This document shows, one piece after another, positions 26,248 to 35,387 of a DNA stretch of 64,000 nucleotides (positions within the stretch are counted from its first letter, which is position 1; each line of letters opens with the position of its first letter). The stretch comes from Deltaproteobacteria bacterium (GTDB lineage Bacteria; Myxococcota_A; UBA9160; JAJDAL01), in contig JAJDAL010000054.1 in NCBI GenBank assembly GCA_029261875.1, positions 248,001 to 312,000 of the forward strand, given 5' to 3'. The notes below the pieces were generated by a model. The model did not search any database, was not told the DNA's origin, and saw only the letters and a list, made by a program, of their open reading frames with translations. Both the position numbers and the translations under genes were made by a program.

Positions 26248-27782
26248 ACGGCGGCCAGGCGAACGCGATCGGCTTTTCCGCTCGACGTGCGGGGTAGGTC
26301 TTGGTGAAAGCGTACTCGGTGCGGGACCATGTAGGGTGGCAATCGGTCGCGACAGTGACGCTTGATGGCCAACACCGAAAGGCTGGGGTCCGTAGCCACC
26401 AGGTGAGCCATCAGCTGTTTTCCCGCTTGGGGCTCCGCGGCGTTGGTCTCTACCGCGACCGCAATCGCTTCGCGCACGGCGGGGTGAGCGGTAAGGATCG
26501 CTTCGACTTCGCGAAGCTCGATTCGGTGGCCGCGAATCTTCACCATCAGGTCGCTCCGTCCGTGGAAGACCAGATCGCCCCGCTCGTTCCATTCCGCCAG
26601 GTCGCCGGTCGCGTATTCGCGGCATTCGGAACCCGGATCCAGCGGCCAATACCCCAACATTACGGTCGGGCCCGCTACGTGGAGTTCTCCGACCTGGCCC
26701 ACGCCGAGTTCGACCCCGTCTGGATCTTTCACCGCGATTCGGTCTCCGCAACACGCGCGCCCGATGGGTAGGGCATCGTATTCATCGAGCGCCAATGGAT
26801 CTACCGGGTAGGCGGTGCACACGTTGGTTTCGGTGGGGCCGTACAGGTTCCAGTAGGACGCATCCGGTACGGCGTGAACGAGCTCGCGCAGGCGGCCCAC
26901 GGGGAATTCCTCGCCCGCAAAGAGCACCAGGCGCAACGCTTTCGGGGGATTCGTGTGCAGGCCGCCCGCACTCCCCATCCACATCAGCGCCGAAGGCACC
27001 GAATACCACACGCTGATCTCGTCTCGATGCAGCCGCTCGACACACGCGTGGGGCGTGTGTGCGGTCCACTCGTCGAGGAGTACACAGGATGCACCGACGC
27101 GGAATGCCGCGTAGAGGTCGAAGACCGAAAGATCAAAGTGGAAAGGCGCGTGACTGGCGAGGCGGTCCGCCGCGTTCAATGCGAAGGTGTCCGCCGCCCA
27201 GTCGACGAACGCCAGAGCGTTGCGATGCGAGATTGCGACGCCTTTGGGCGTTCCCGTCGATCCGGATGTGTAGAGGATGTAGGCCGGGTCCCGGGGATCG
27301 CGCGCGGGGAGCGTCGGGTCGGTGCGGGCGCGATCGCCCAATTGAGCGACGCGCGCACCGTCCGCCTCGACGGGGTGAGACGGGGCTTCGCTCAACACCA
27401 ATCCGCTCAATCGTTTGGGCCAGCCCGGGCCTGCCTGCCAGGCGTCGGCGCGCTCGGGGTCCGTTACCAGGTGGCGCATTCCACAAAGCTCCGCCAGGGC
27501 GGCTGCGCGACGGGCTGGCGCCATGGGATCGATGGGGACGTATACGCCCCCCGCCAGGCCGCACGCCAGCATGGCGATCACTGCATCGAAGCTCTTTTCG
27601 AGGTAGATCCCCACGCGATCGCCCGGAGCCAAATCTTGTTCGAGCAGGACCCCCGCCAACCGGACCGCGCGCTCGTTGAGCTCGTGGTAGGAGAGCGAAG
27701 AACCCTTCTGCCAGAGCGCTGGCGCGTCCGGTGTACGGGCGGCCCAGCGCTCGACGTCGGCGGTGAGCCGTCGATCGCTCAC
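26244..27782 (-). CDS. Free-standing adenylation protein, L-proline type (PltF/PigI/RedM-like)
   Basis: 512-residue amino-acid-activating adenylation domain without fused carrier. Motifs: ILYTSGSTGTPKGV (169-182), HAPFHFDLSVFDLY (211-224), WYSVPSALMWM, NLYGPTETNVCTAYPV, YATGDLAEW and the A10 loop PRTSSGKADR. The HAPFHFDLSVFDLY and WYSVPSAL blocks are typical of the prolyl-AMP ligases that start pyrrole-2-carboxyl biosynthesis. It starts with GTG 27782 in a GTGA overlap with the halogenase. The carrier protein at 30309 and dehydrogenase at 30616 complete the pathway. Proline specificity is inferred from family and context. Confidence 0.88.
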   Translation of the reverse strand: MSDRRLTADVERWAARTPDAPALWQKGSSLSYHELNERAVRLAGVLLEQDLAPGDRVGIYLEKSFDAVIAMLACGLAGGVYVPIDPMAPARRAAALAELCGMRHLVTDPERADAWQAGPGWPKRLSGLVLSEAPSHPVEADGARVAQLGDRARTDPTLPARDPRDPAYILYTSGSTGTPKGVAISHRNALAFVDWAADTFALNAADRLASHAPFHFDLSVFDLYAAFRVGASCVLLDEWTAHTPHACVERLHRDEISVWYSVPSALMWMGSAGGLHTNPPKALRLVLFAGEEFPVGRLRELVHAVPDASYWNLYGPTETNVCTAYPVDPLALDEYDALPIGRACCGDRIAVKDPDGVELGVGQVGELHVAGPTVMLGYWPLDPGSECREYATGDLAEWNERGDLVFHGRSDLMVKIRGHRIELREVEAILTAHPAVREAIAVAVETNAAEPQAGKQLMAHLVATDPSLSVLAIKRHCRDRLPPYMVPHRVRFHQDLPRTSSGKADRVRLAAV

Positions 27783-29068
27783 GGCGCGGTTTCCGGCCGC
27801 TCCAAACTGGTTGAAAGCAGATGGGATTCGTTGCTCTCGGCGGCTTCGATGAACTCCCGCATGGCGCCCAAAACGGGAACTTCATCGCGGTCGTACACCT
27901 CGCCTTGGAGCAGGCGCAGCACCTCGATGCGGTGGCGCTCGGAACGGATGAAGTAGGTAAAGAGGGGCAAGAGTCGATAGTAGAGTGTGATGAACTCGTA
28001 CCAGACACCGACGCCACGGCGCACGCGGGTCTCGTAGGCTTCGAATGCGGATTCGGAAACGTCATCCTCGCGCAATGCATCCTGGATGGCCCCGGCGGCA
28101 AACCGAGCACTTTCCGCGGCGACGGAAACGCCCGATGAGAAGATCGGATCGACGAAGCGCGCCGCGTCGCCGACCAGCAGGAAGCCATTGCCCACGAACC
28201 GATCCATGCAATAGCTGTATTCACCCTCGGCTTTGAATTCGTTGATGCGCTTTGCGCCCTCGAGCGCACGCGCGAGGGCGGGATTGGTTTGCGAATGTGC
28301 GTGAAACCAATCCGCTTGCGAGTGGCGCGAGCGTGTGAACTCGCTCTTCTCCGCCACGACGCCGACGGAGGTGATGGTTTCGGAGATCGGGATCTGCCAG
28401 ACCCAGCCGCGCCGCACCGGCAGGAAGAAGATGTGGATATGGTCCGCGTCTTCCGCGTCGCCGCGGTCCAACCCTTCGAACCAGGCGTGAACCGCGTATT
28501 GGTCGAAATGAGGATCCTTGCGGAGCCAACGGAGCTGTCGGCCAAGGATCGTCTTGCGGCCGGAACAGTCGACGACGACGCGCGCGCCGAGTTCGGTCTC
28601 GACGCCGCCCAACCGAACCCGTACCCCGACAGCGAAGCCGCCTTCGAAGATCACTTCGCGTACCCGCACCCCTTGGGCGACTTCGGCCCCCAGTTTCCGC
28701 GCGTGCGCGAGCAAGAGCGCGTCGAAGCGACTGCGATCGACGTGCCAGGTGTAGTCCTGATCCACGCCCGCTTGGCGAAACTCGGAGAAGTCGATCGCCA
28801 ACCCGGAGCCCGATCTTCCGTTGGCGGGATGCCAGGTGGCTCCGTACTTGCGTACGAATCCCGAGCGCTCCATGGTGGTGAGAAAGTCGATCTCGCGGAA
28901 AACGCGCGTGGTGGACGGCACCAGGGACTCGCCCACGTGGGGCCGCGGATGGTGGTCGGATTCCAGCAACAAGGTCGAGATGCCGTCCCGCGCGAGGTAG
29001 GAGGCGAGAGTCGAGCCGGCGGGGCCGCCACCGATAATGATCACGTCGGCTGCATGGGCACGGCTCAT
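27779..29068 (-). CDS. FAD-dependent halogenase (PltA-like)
   Basis: 429-residue flavin-dependent halogenase. FAD motif GGGPAGS (13-19), the conserved lysine Lys74 in VRKYGATW, the halogenase motif WVWQIP (222-227), and the second FAD segment GDAARFVDPIFSSGVSVA. The enzyme uses FADH2, oxygen and halide to chlorinate or brominate electron-rich rings, often carrier-bound pyrrole. Starts in the ATGA overlap with the acyl dehydrogenase; longer in-frame ORFs run through that gene. It lies between the proline adenylation gene and the carrier/dehydrogenase genes, so pyrrolyl-carrier is the likely substrate. A flavin reductase is not visible. Confidence 0.9.
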   Translation of the reverse strand: MSRAHAADVIIIGGGPAGSTLASYLARDGISTLLLESDHHPRPHVGESLVPSTTRVFREIDFLTTMERSGFVRKYGATWHPANGRSGSGLAIDFSEFRQAGVDQDYTWHVDRSRFDALLLAHARKLGAEVAQGVRVREVIFEGGFAVGVRVRLGGVETELGARVVVDCSGRKTILGRQLRWLRKDPHFDQYAVHAWFEGLDRGDAEDADHIHIFFLPVRRGWVWQIPISETITSVGVVAEKSEFTRSRHSQADWFHAHSQTNPALARALEGAKRINEFKAEGEYSYCMDRFVGNGFLLVGDAARFVDPIFSSGVSVAAESARFAAGAIQDALREDDVSESAFEAYETRVRRGVGVWYEFITLYYRLLPLFTYFIRSERHRIEVLRLLQGEVYDRDEVPVLGAMREFIEAAESNESHLLSTSLERPETAP

Positions 29069-30288
29069 GCGGATTGCCCGGCGCGAAACGGTTGCGCGGA
29101 GGCGGGATCGAGGTCGAGTCCCAAACGGTGGCGACCGGCCAAAGCCAACGCCGTGGGGGCGTTGCGCGGGGGATGGAAGGGTCCGGCGCGAACGTCTCGG
29201 TAATGGCGTTCGAAACCGCTGCCGCGCAAGTAACCAAAGCCTCCTGCGATCGCCAGGGCGCAATCGGTTGCGGCGGCGGCCGCGCGCGTGGCGGAGAACT
29301 TCGCCATGGCGGCGCGCGCCATGCTGGCATTGGTATAGCCGCGGCGCATGGCCTCGGGGGTTGCGTACGTCTGGGCTTCGCGGTGGAGCAGGGCGCGAGC
29401 GGCTGCCAACCAGGCGCTCGCTTCACCCAGGGAAAGCTGGCGATCGTAGCCCGGGGCAAGCTTGGTCCCCGCGTGCTTGCGCTGCTTCTCGCGCACGTGG
29501 GACGCAGCGGTCTCCAGTGCGCCTTCGGCGACGCCCAGGTACGTGGCGCTTTCGCCCAGCAAGAACCAATAGAGCCAACGCGCCGCCTGGGAAAAACCGC
29601 GTCCCGGACGTCCGACCAGGGCGGATTCGGGCACGCGACAATCCTCGTAGACCAGATCGTCGCTACCGCTCGCGCGCATTCCCATGCTGTCCCACGTCGC
29701 GTCGACACGCGCCCCCGGTGTCTCGCGCGGGACCAGGAATGCGGAAACCTCGGCCATGAGTTCCGAACCGTCGGTTTCGTGGACACCCAAGAAACTGTAG
29801 AACCAATCCGCGCGTTGGGCGCCGGAGCAAAAGCGCTTGCGGGCGTTCAGCACGTAGCCCCCATCGATCCTTCGCGCGCTGGCCCCGGCGGCGTTCCAAC
29901 TGCCCCCGGACTCCATTTCGGTTCCGCCCCCGGCGAAACACGTACGTTTCGCCACGGCATCGCCGAACAGGGCATCGCGTTGCACGGGGTTCGACATGAA
30001 GGACAGGTTCGCTTGGATGGAGAGGTGCATGCAGATGGCGAGCGCCGTTCCCGCGCAACCCTGAGCGAGTTTCTCTTGGGCCAAGCAGAACGTCAGCGGG
30101 TCCGTCCCCCATCCCCCGTACTCCCGGGGCAACGTGAGGCGCATGAAGCCGGCCTCGTGCGCCCGGTCGTAGAACTCGGGCGCGAAGCGGCCGCTGCGAT
30201 CGAGTTCGTCCGCCCGGGAGCCGAATTCCCCGGCCAAGGCTTCGGCGATCTCGAGGATCTCCGCACGTTCTCGCTGACTCGTCGTCAT
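29065..30288 (-). CDS. Acyl-CoA dehydrogenase family protein A
   Basis: 407-residue flavoprotein of the acyl-CoA dehydrogenase fold with LTLPREYGGWG, EKLAQGCAGTALA and MGMRASGSDD. The C-terminal block HYRDVRAGPFHPP replaces the usual G-T-S-E-I-Q-R type ending. Close paralogue of 31766-33007, sharing long identical stretches. It probably desaturates a carrier- or CoA-bound chain; the PHPP-type ending also occurs in flavin monooxygenases of this fold, so oxygenation is an alternative. ATG 30288 has ggaggg upstream; coupled to the halogenase by ATGA. Confidence 0.85.
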   Translation of the reverse strand: MTTSQRERAEILEIAEALAGEFGSRADELDRSGRFAPEFYDRAHEAGFMRLTLPREYGGWGTDPLTFCLAQEKLAQGCAGTALAICMHLSIQANLSFMSNPVQRDALFGDAVAKRTCFAGGGTEMESGGSWNAAGASARRIDGGYVLNARKRFCSGAQRADWFYSFLGVHETDGSELMAEVSAFLVPRETPGARVDATWDSMGMRASGSDDLVYEDCRVPESALVGRPGRGFSQAARWLYWFLLGESATYLGVAEGALETAASHVREKQRKHAGTKLAPGYDRQLSLGEASAWLAAARALLHREAQTYATPEAMRRGYTNASMARAAMAKFSATRAAAAATDCALAIAGGFGYLRGSGFERHYRDVRAGPFHPPRNAPTALALAGRHRLGLDLDPASAQPFRAGQSA

Positions 30289-30308
30289 CTGTCCCTCCGG
30301 CGCAACGC

Positions 30309-30596
30309 CTAGGCCGCAGCCGGGTCGGCTGCCGCGCGATTCTGGAGTGTTGTGTCCACGAAACCGGCGACGCGTTGAATCGACCGAAATCGATCCGCGG
30401 TGATCTCGTTTCGCGGGATCTCCACTTCGTAGTTCTCCTCCAAGAAACTCACGAATTGCACGATGGCGAAGGAATCGAGCAAACCACCGTCGATCAGGTC
30501 GGTTTCCGGCTCCAGGCCGCGGCCGTCTCCGTCCAACAAGTTTTCGACCAGGTAGGCTGTGATGGTTCCTCGAATCGATTCGACAGTCTGGCTCAT
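30309..30596 (-). CDS. Peptidyl carrier protein for pyrrole pathway (PltL/PigG-like)
   Basis: 95-residue carrier of the D-alanyl carrier-like type. The phosphopantetheine Ser42 lies in GGLLDSFAIVQFVSFLEENY, followed by IPRNEITADRF, a pattern shared with PltL, CloN5 and PigG carriers that hold proline and then pyrrole-2-carboxylate. ATG 30596 has aaggga upstream. It lies between the two dehydrogenase types and 20 bp from each neighbour. Confidence 0.9.
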   Translation of the reverse strand: MSQTVESIRGTITAYLVENLLDGDGRGLEPETDLIDGGLLDSFAIVQFVSFLEENYEVEIPRNEITADRFRSIQRVAGFVDTTLQNRAAADPAAA

Positions 30597-30615
30597 GATC
30601 GTTCTTCCCTTGTAA

Positions 30616-31758
30616 TTAGAGTCCCATGCAGCGCGCGGCGATCACGCGCTGGATCTCCGACGTACCCGAAAAAATCCGACCCGGAATGGCATCGCGAAGG
30701 GCTCCTTCGACGCCGAAATCAGTGAGGCAGCCGCGCCCGCCAAAAATCTGGATGGCGTCGAGACTCGATTCGACCGCGGATTCGCTCACGTAGAGTTTCG
30801 CAAGTGAAATTTCGAGGTCGCAGCGACGACCCCGGTCGAGGAGCCACGATGCGCGTTGAATCAGCAGCCGAGACGTTTCCAAACGCAACCGCATGTCCAC
30901 CAGGCGATTGGCGACGGATTGGTGCTTGCCAACGGGTGTGCCCCCGGGCCGCCGCGTGCGGGCAAATTCGAGCGCCGCATTGAGCTGGCGTTGCATCGTG
31001 CCGAGGTACAGGGCGAACAGACAACCGCGCTCCCAGCGCATCGACTCCGCGAAAAGCATCGTGCCGCCGCCCTCGGCCCCAAGGCGCTGGTGCACGGGAA
31101 CTTCGCAATCGTGGAAATGAACTTCGGAGAGCGTGGAGCCGGCGAGTCCGATTTTGTCCAGAAGGGGTCCGATCTCGAGGCCCGGCGTATCGCGTTCGAC
31201 GATGAAGGCCGTTACGCCGCCGAAGCCGCGCTCGGGATCGACCGTGGCGTAGACGATGAACACGTCGGCGACGGGTCCGTTGGTCGAAAACCATTTGGTT
31301 CCGTTCACCACGTAGCGGTCGTTTCGCAGCTCGGCCGTAGTCTGCAATGCGGAGATATTGGACCCGTTTTCGGGTTCGCTGGTCGCGTTGGCCCCGATTG
31401 CGGCACCGCTGCACAGGGGTGCGAGGAAGCGTTCACGTTGAGCGTCATCGCCGGCCTTCCACAGGGGAACGACGGCGGTGAACAGATGGGCGGCAAAGGA
31501 AAACACGAGCCCGGTGTCCGGCGCGCCGTGACCGAGCGCCTCGAGGTCGATGCACGTCCCCTGGGCGCTACGGCCCGCGCCGCCCCAGGTGTCCGGTGCG
31601 CACAACCCGGCCAGGCCGCGCTCACCCAAGGCGCGCCAGATACCCTGGTGGTACTTGCGGTCGCGCACTCCGCTACTGGGCGCAGCCAGGTGTTTCTCGG
31701 CCCACTCTTGGAGTTCCCGTGCTCGTTCTCGTTCTTCTTCGGGGATCTCGAAATCCAC
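30616..31758 (-). CDS. L-prolyl-carrier-protein dehydrogenase (PigA/PltE/RedW-like)
   Basis: 380-residue acyl dehydrogenase fold enzyme. Blocks such as FSFAAHLFTAVVPLW, NGPVADVFIVYA, RWERGCLFALYLG and GRIFSGTSEIQR match the flavoenzymes PigA, PltE and RedW, which oxidise prolyl-S-carrier to pyrrolyl-2-carboxyl-S-carrier. It is distinct from the two flanking acyl dehydrogenases, which lack these blocks. Start is GTG 31758, 7 bp after the preceding gene. With the adenylation protein and carrier it completes a three-protein pyrrole starter pathway. Confidence 0.9.
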   Translation of the reverse strand: MDFEIPEEERERARELQEWAEKHLAAPSSGVRDRKYHQGIWRALGERGLAGLCAPDTWGGAGRSAQGTCIDLEALGHGAPDTGLVFSFAAHLFTAVVPLWKAGDDAQRERFLAPLCSGAAIGANATSEPENGSNISALQTTAELRNDRYVVNGTKWFSTNGPVADVFIVYATVDPERGFGGVTAFIVERDTPGLEIGPLLDKIGLAGSTLSEVHFHDCEVPVHQRLGAEGGGTMLFAESMRWERGCLFALYLGTMQRQLNAALEFARTRRPGGTPVGKHQSVANRLVDMRLRLETSRLLIQRASWLLDRGRRCDLEISLAKLYVSESAVESSLDAIQIFGGRGCLTDFGVEGALRDAIPGRIFSGTSEIQRVIAARCMGL

Positions 31759-31765
31759 GCTGACC

Positions 31766-33007
31766 TCAGGCTGCGGCGCGCGCAGCCGGGCTGGCGCTTT
31801 GCTGCATGTTCGGATCGAGATTCAGCCCAAGCCGGTGGTGTCCCGCCAACGCGAGAGCACTGGGGCTGTTGCGCGGGGGATGGAAGGGCCCGGCGCGCAC
31901 GTCGCGGTAATGACGCTCCATGGCTCCCTCTTTGAGAAAACCGAAGCCGCCGAGAATCTGCAGTGCTTCGTCGGTGACCCAGATTGCGGTTTGGGTGGCT
32001 ACGTATTTCGCCATGGCGGCCCGCGCCATCGACTTTTGGGTGTAGCCGCGTCGCATGCGTTCGGGCGTCGAAAGGCCCATGGCTTCCTGGTGGACGAAGG
32101 CGCGTGCGGTTTCCAAGCGCGCGGTCATTTCCCCGATGGCGAGCTGGCGGTCGAATCCCGGTGCGAGTTTGGTACCCGCATGTTTCGCGTGGCGAGAGCG
32201 GATGTGCTGAACCGCCAACTCCAGGGCGGATTGGGCTACGCCCAGATAAGTGGCGCTTTCGCCGAAGAGGAACCAATACACCCAACGCGAGGCTTGGGAG
32301 AATCCCAGTCCGGGACGACCCACCAGGGCGCTTTCGGGAACCGTGACGTCGCGCAGGATCAGATTGTCGCTTCCGCTGGCCCGCATCCCCATGCTGTCCC
32401 AGACGGGCACGACTTCGACCCCGGGCGTTTCGCGTGGCACGAGAAACGTGGAGACGTTCGCGATCAGACCTTCGCGGTTCTCGTCCGCCATTCCGAGAAA
32501 GCAGTAGAAGTAGTCGGCGCGCTGGGCGCCGGAGCAGAAGCGCTTGGTGGTATTCAGGATGAAATGGTCGCCTTCGCGGCGGGCCGACGGCGCCAATTCA
32601 GTCCAGGTTCCGCCGGTTTCTTCCTCGGTGCCGCCACCCGCGAAGCTGATGCGCCGCTCCACCGCATCGCTGAAGATCGCGCGCTGCTGTTCCGGAGTGA
32701 GGAGGAAGGAAAGCAAGCCCTGACAGGCCAAGTGCATGCACATCGCCAACGCCGTGCCCGCGCAGCCCTGTGCGAGCCTCTCTTGGGCCAAGCAAAACGT
32801 GTAGGGGTCCGCGCCCCAGCCGCCGAATTCGCGCGGGAGCGTCAAGCGCAGATATCCGGCCTCGTGGGCCTGGTCGTAGTGCTCCAGGGGAAATCGGCCC
32901 TCGCGATCGAGCGCGGCCGCGTTTTTTCCGAACTCCGCCGCGAGCTCTTCGGCGATCTTGAGAATCTGGCGCTGCTCCGTACTCAAAGCCGGGGTGAACA
33001 TGGGCAC
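31766..33007 (-). CDS. Acyl-CoA dehydrogenase family protein B
   Basis: 413-residue paralogue of the dehydrogenase at 29065-30288: LTLPREFGGWG, LAQGCAGTALAMCMH, CSGAQRADYFYCFLG, MGMRASGSDN and the same HYRDVRAGPFHPP ending. Start at GTG 33007; an ATG two codons in (33001) shares the aggaaagg ribosome site and is an equal alternative. The two paralogues bracket the carrier and prolyl dehydrogenase genes, which points to a local duplication. Substrate unknown; an acyl-carrier is likely. Confidence 0.85.
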   Translation of the reverse strand: MPMFTPALSTEQRQILKIAEELAAEFGKNAAALDREGRFPLEHYDQAHEAGYLRLTLPREFGGWGADPYTFCLAQERLAQGCAGTALAMCMHLACQGLLSFLLTPEQQRAIFSDAVERRISFAGGGTEEETGGTWTELAPSARREGDHFILNTTKRFCSGAQRADYFYCFLGMADENREGLIANVSTFLVPRETPGVEVVPVWDSMGMRASGSDNLILRDVTVPESALVGRPGLGFSQASRWVYWFLFGESATYLGVAQSALELAVQHIRSRHAKHAGTKLAPGFDRQLAIGEMTARLETARAFVHQEAMGLSTPERMRRGYTQKSMARAAMAKYVATQTAIWVTDEALQILGGFGFLKEGAMERHYRDVRAGPFHPPRNSPSALALAGHHRLGLNLDPNMQQSASPAARAAA

Positions 33008-33016
33008 GACCCTTTC

Positions 33017-34180
33017 CTATTCGGACGAGCGCAAGCGCGCGAACCGAGTTCCGAACCACCGCCAAATACCGATCCACGGCCGACCTTCATCGAGTTCTTC
33101 GAGCATTCCATCGATTCGGCTCACCACCTTGGCGTGCACATCGCGGTAGACGCGCATGCGCTCGGATTCGGTGATGTCGCTTCCGCGCAGGTCCGGCACC
33201 GGCACCGGCTCGCACACGCGAAGGCGTACCTGGATGGGGAAGAGGGGATATTGATAGAGGGGCGCGAAGTAGATGTTCGCGAGGAGGAAGAGGGCCCAGG
33301 CCCAGAACGAACCCGCGAGAGGCGTCAGGGCAAACAGACCCAGGTTCACGAAATGATTGAGGGTGATGGGAAAACCCGACCATGCGCCCAGCCAGTGTGC
33401 TCGATGCAGCCCGGTCCAGCGCAGCAGCCGCGGGCTTTCCCAGAGAATGGGAGTCATCTCGTGAGTGCCGGAACACGCCACCGGGTAGATCGGGTAACCG
33501 CCTTCCGCAGCGACCGCGATATAGGAAAGGCAATCGCTCAAGACCGGTCGATTTCCCAACCAGCTCACGCGTTTCAGTCGCGACTGATTGCGTTGCCAGA
33601 CCGGACGCAATTGATCGACCTCGGAACCCGGGGTCGTGGCCACGAAATGGCCGCGGCGAAGCGTGTCCGTCATGTTCTTGAGCGAGGCGCGCACGATGCC
33701 CAGGCGTCGCATGAATCGATGGTCGTTCGCCACCGGGCCGCCCTGCCCAACGAGCTGGGGGAGGTGGCGATCTTTCTCCGCCACGTACCAGGCGTGGAAG
33801 AACGCAGCGCCCTCGATCCCGCCGAACGTCGACCAATTGTGGTTCTGGACCAGGATTCCCGTTTTCGCCGGGTCGATGCGCTCGAGTCCGTCTACGCGCG
33901 GACGGAAGATCGGTTGGATGAAGCGCCAATAGGTTTTGAGAATTCGCTCGGCGTGATCGCGATCGAAACCGTCTCCGTCCAATGCGCGCAGTTGCTCGCC
34001 CGCGGGCGGTAGCAACGGCGGTTGCGCGAATATTTCGGCGCGCGAAACCGCATTCCGCTCGGATGCTTCGTCCGGATTCCCGCCCGCCCCCAAACCCTGG
34101 GAATCGGGATGGTCGGGACCTGCGAGGGATGCCGTCGAGAAGCGGCATGACTCGTGGGTTCCGGGCTCGGCTTTTCGCAT
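33017..34180 (-). CDS. Lysophospholipid acyltransferase superfamily protein
   Basis: 387-residue membrane-associated acyltransferase. The N-terminal ~65 residues are polar and low in structure. The catalytic region reads QNHNWSTFGG: the histidine is clear, but the usual acidic residue of H-x4-D is Phe. ATTPGSEVDQ and PIYPVACSGTHEM follow, and a hydrophobic span (~280-310) sits near the C-terminus. The family transfers acyl groups to glycerol- or sugar-type hydroxyls. ATG 34180 has gggag upstream; 9 bp before dehydrogenase B. It may esterify the product with an acyl chain or make a lipid carrier. Confidence 0.72.
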   Translation of the reverse strand: MRKAEPGTHESCRFSTASLAGPDHPDSQGLGAGGNPDEASERNAVSRAEIFAQPPLLPPAGEQLRALDGDGFDRDHAERILKTYWRFIQPIFRPRVDGLERIDPAKTGILVQNHNWSTFGGIEGAAFFHAWYVAEKDRHLPQLVGQGGPVANDHRFMRRLGIVRASLKNMTDTLRRGHFVATTPGSEVDQLRPVWQRNQSRLKRVSWLGNRPVLSDCLSYIAVAAEGGYPIYPVACSGTHEMTPILWESPRLLRWTGLHRAHWLGAWSGFPITLNHFVNLGLFALTPLAGSFWAWALFLLANIYFAPLYQYPLFPIQVRLRVCEPVPVPDLRGSDITESERMRVYRDVHAKVVSRIDGMLEELDEGRPWIGIWRWFGTRFARLRSSE

Positions 34181-34212
34181 CGTCGAATCTCCCCGTGTTC
34201 GTGGGGTGAAGA

Positions 34213-34228
34213 TGCAATCGCCGTACCG
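34213..34228 (-). promoter_or_regulatory. Probable sigma-54 (-24/-12) promoter of pyrrole/halogenase operon
   Basis: Minus strand CGGTACGGCGATTGCA: GG and GC at the right spacing with a perfect TTGCA -12 element, two mismatches in -24. Predicted start ~34202, 22-nt leader to ATG 34180. The 35388-35403 site has the same CGGTAC -24 box. Confidence 0.5.
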
Positions 34229-34313
34229 ATTGGAGGGGCTGTGCGCGTCGCGAAGATCCGGAAGGACACAAATGGGTGGCCGATTGTGGCGAAGCGCTGA
34301 CCACATCAGTCGA

Positions 34314-35357
34314 TCATGAGCGGGCCGCGCGTCGCTGGCGAAGCTCCGCGAGTCCCTCGCTTCGACTCACGAGTGTTTTTCCGGATCGCTCCATCAGATC
34401 GAGGAAACGCCGATTGCTGAGGTCGAGATGCGCGGCACTCAATCGCGCAGCGTAGAGGGACGGGTCTGAAATCGCTTCGTCCTGGTCGAATAGAAGTGCG
34501 ATCGCGCTGACCGCGGCGCCGGCCGCGAATCCCAGCCAGGAGGGGACCGAGACACTGCGAAACCGCCGCTCGGGAAAGTGAACTTCGGCCACCATTCGGA
34601 AGAATTCCTCTTGGGTCGTGTGCTCCGGGTCGAGGACGTTGATCGTTTTTCCGGTTGCCTCCGCGCGGGTCGCCGCGGCGTGGAGCGCCGAGGCCACGTT
34701 GCGAACGTGGGCGAGGGGAACGCGGTTGTTGCCGCGCCACGGCCCGGCGTGAAGGATCCACGGAGAAACGCGCAAGAAGTCCACCATCCGCTGGGTAATG
34801 TGGGGATCGTCCGCTCCCCAAATGTGCGCCGGGCGTAGGATGGCCCAACGCTCGCGCTCGAGATGGCTGCGAATCAGCCTCTCCGCGCGGATCTTGCTGC
34901 GGATGTAGGGATGGGTTTCTTGGGTGGCAAGGCACAATTGCGCTTCGGTTTCACCGCTGAAATCCGCCAGGCCATACACATCCGTCGTCGAGCAGTGCAC
35001 GAAGCGCGGCACATCGAGGCCCTTCGCGACCCGGACGACATTGCGGGTACCGTCCACGTTGGCGCGCTCGAACTTCGCGCTGCGTCCCACATCGCTCACG
35101 CGAGCCGCACAATGGACGACCGCCTGGAGGGTTTCTCCGCGGGCCTCCAACGTATCGCGTAGCGTGCGCTCCAGCGTGGGCGCATCGGATATGTCCGCTC
35201 GCACGAGATCGACAACTCCCGCCTCTACCGATTGTTCGAGAGCGGGAGACCGGTTGCGGTGCACGCCGGCCAGGACCCGCCATCCGTCGGCGACGAATGC
35301 CTGCACCGTGTGACGTCCTACGAAACCCGCCGCTCCGGTGATCCAAACGCATTTCAT
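34314..35357 (-). CDS. NAD(P)-dependent extended SDR (3-beta-HSD/epimerase type)
   Basis: 347-residue extended short-chain dehydrogenase: GAAGFVG nucleotide motif (8-14), STTDVYG, and the catalytic pair in YIRSK (Tyr and Lys four apart). The C-terminus is that of the 3-beta-hydroxysteroid dehydrogenase/epimerase group. ATG 35357 has ggaggaaa 6 bp upstream. It leads the pyrrole operon or forms a single-gene unit, since another promoter lies before 34180. Probably reduces a keto group or oxidises an alcohol of the product. Confidence 0.8.
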   Translation of the reverse strand: MKCVWITGAAGFVGRHTVQAFVADGWRVLAGVHRNRSPALEQSVEAGVVDLVRADISDAPTLERTLRDTLEARGETLQAVVHCAARVSDVGRSAKFERANVDGTRNVVRVAKGLDVPRFVHCSTTDVYGLADFSGETEAQLCLATQETHPYIRSKIRAERLIRSHLERERWAILRPAHIWGADDPHITQRMVDFLRVSPWILHAGPWRGNNRVPLAHVRNVASALHAAATRAEATGKTINVLDPEHTTQEEFFRMVAEVHFPERRFRSVSVPSWLGFAAGAAVSAIALLFDQDEAISDPSLYAARLSAAHLDLSNRRFLDLMERSGKTLVSRSEGLAELRQRRAARS

Positions 35358-35387
35358 GGCATTTCCTCCATGTCGGAATCGTGGATT

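Noticed and set aside
24751-26754. 667-codon minus-strand ORF across the dehydrogenase, hydratase and ACP
   Set aside because: Low-complexity Arg-rich translation; the plus-strand genes have full domain motifs.
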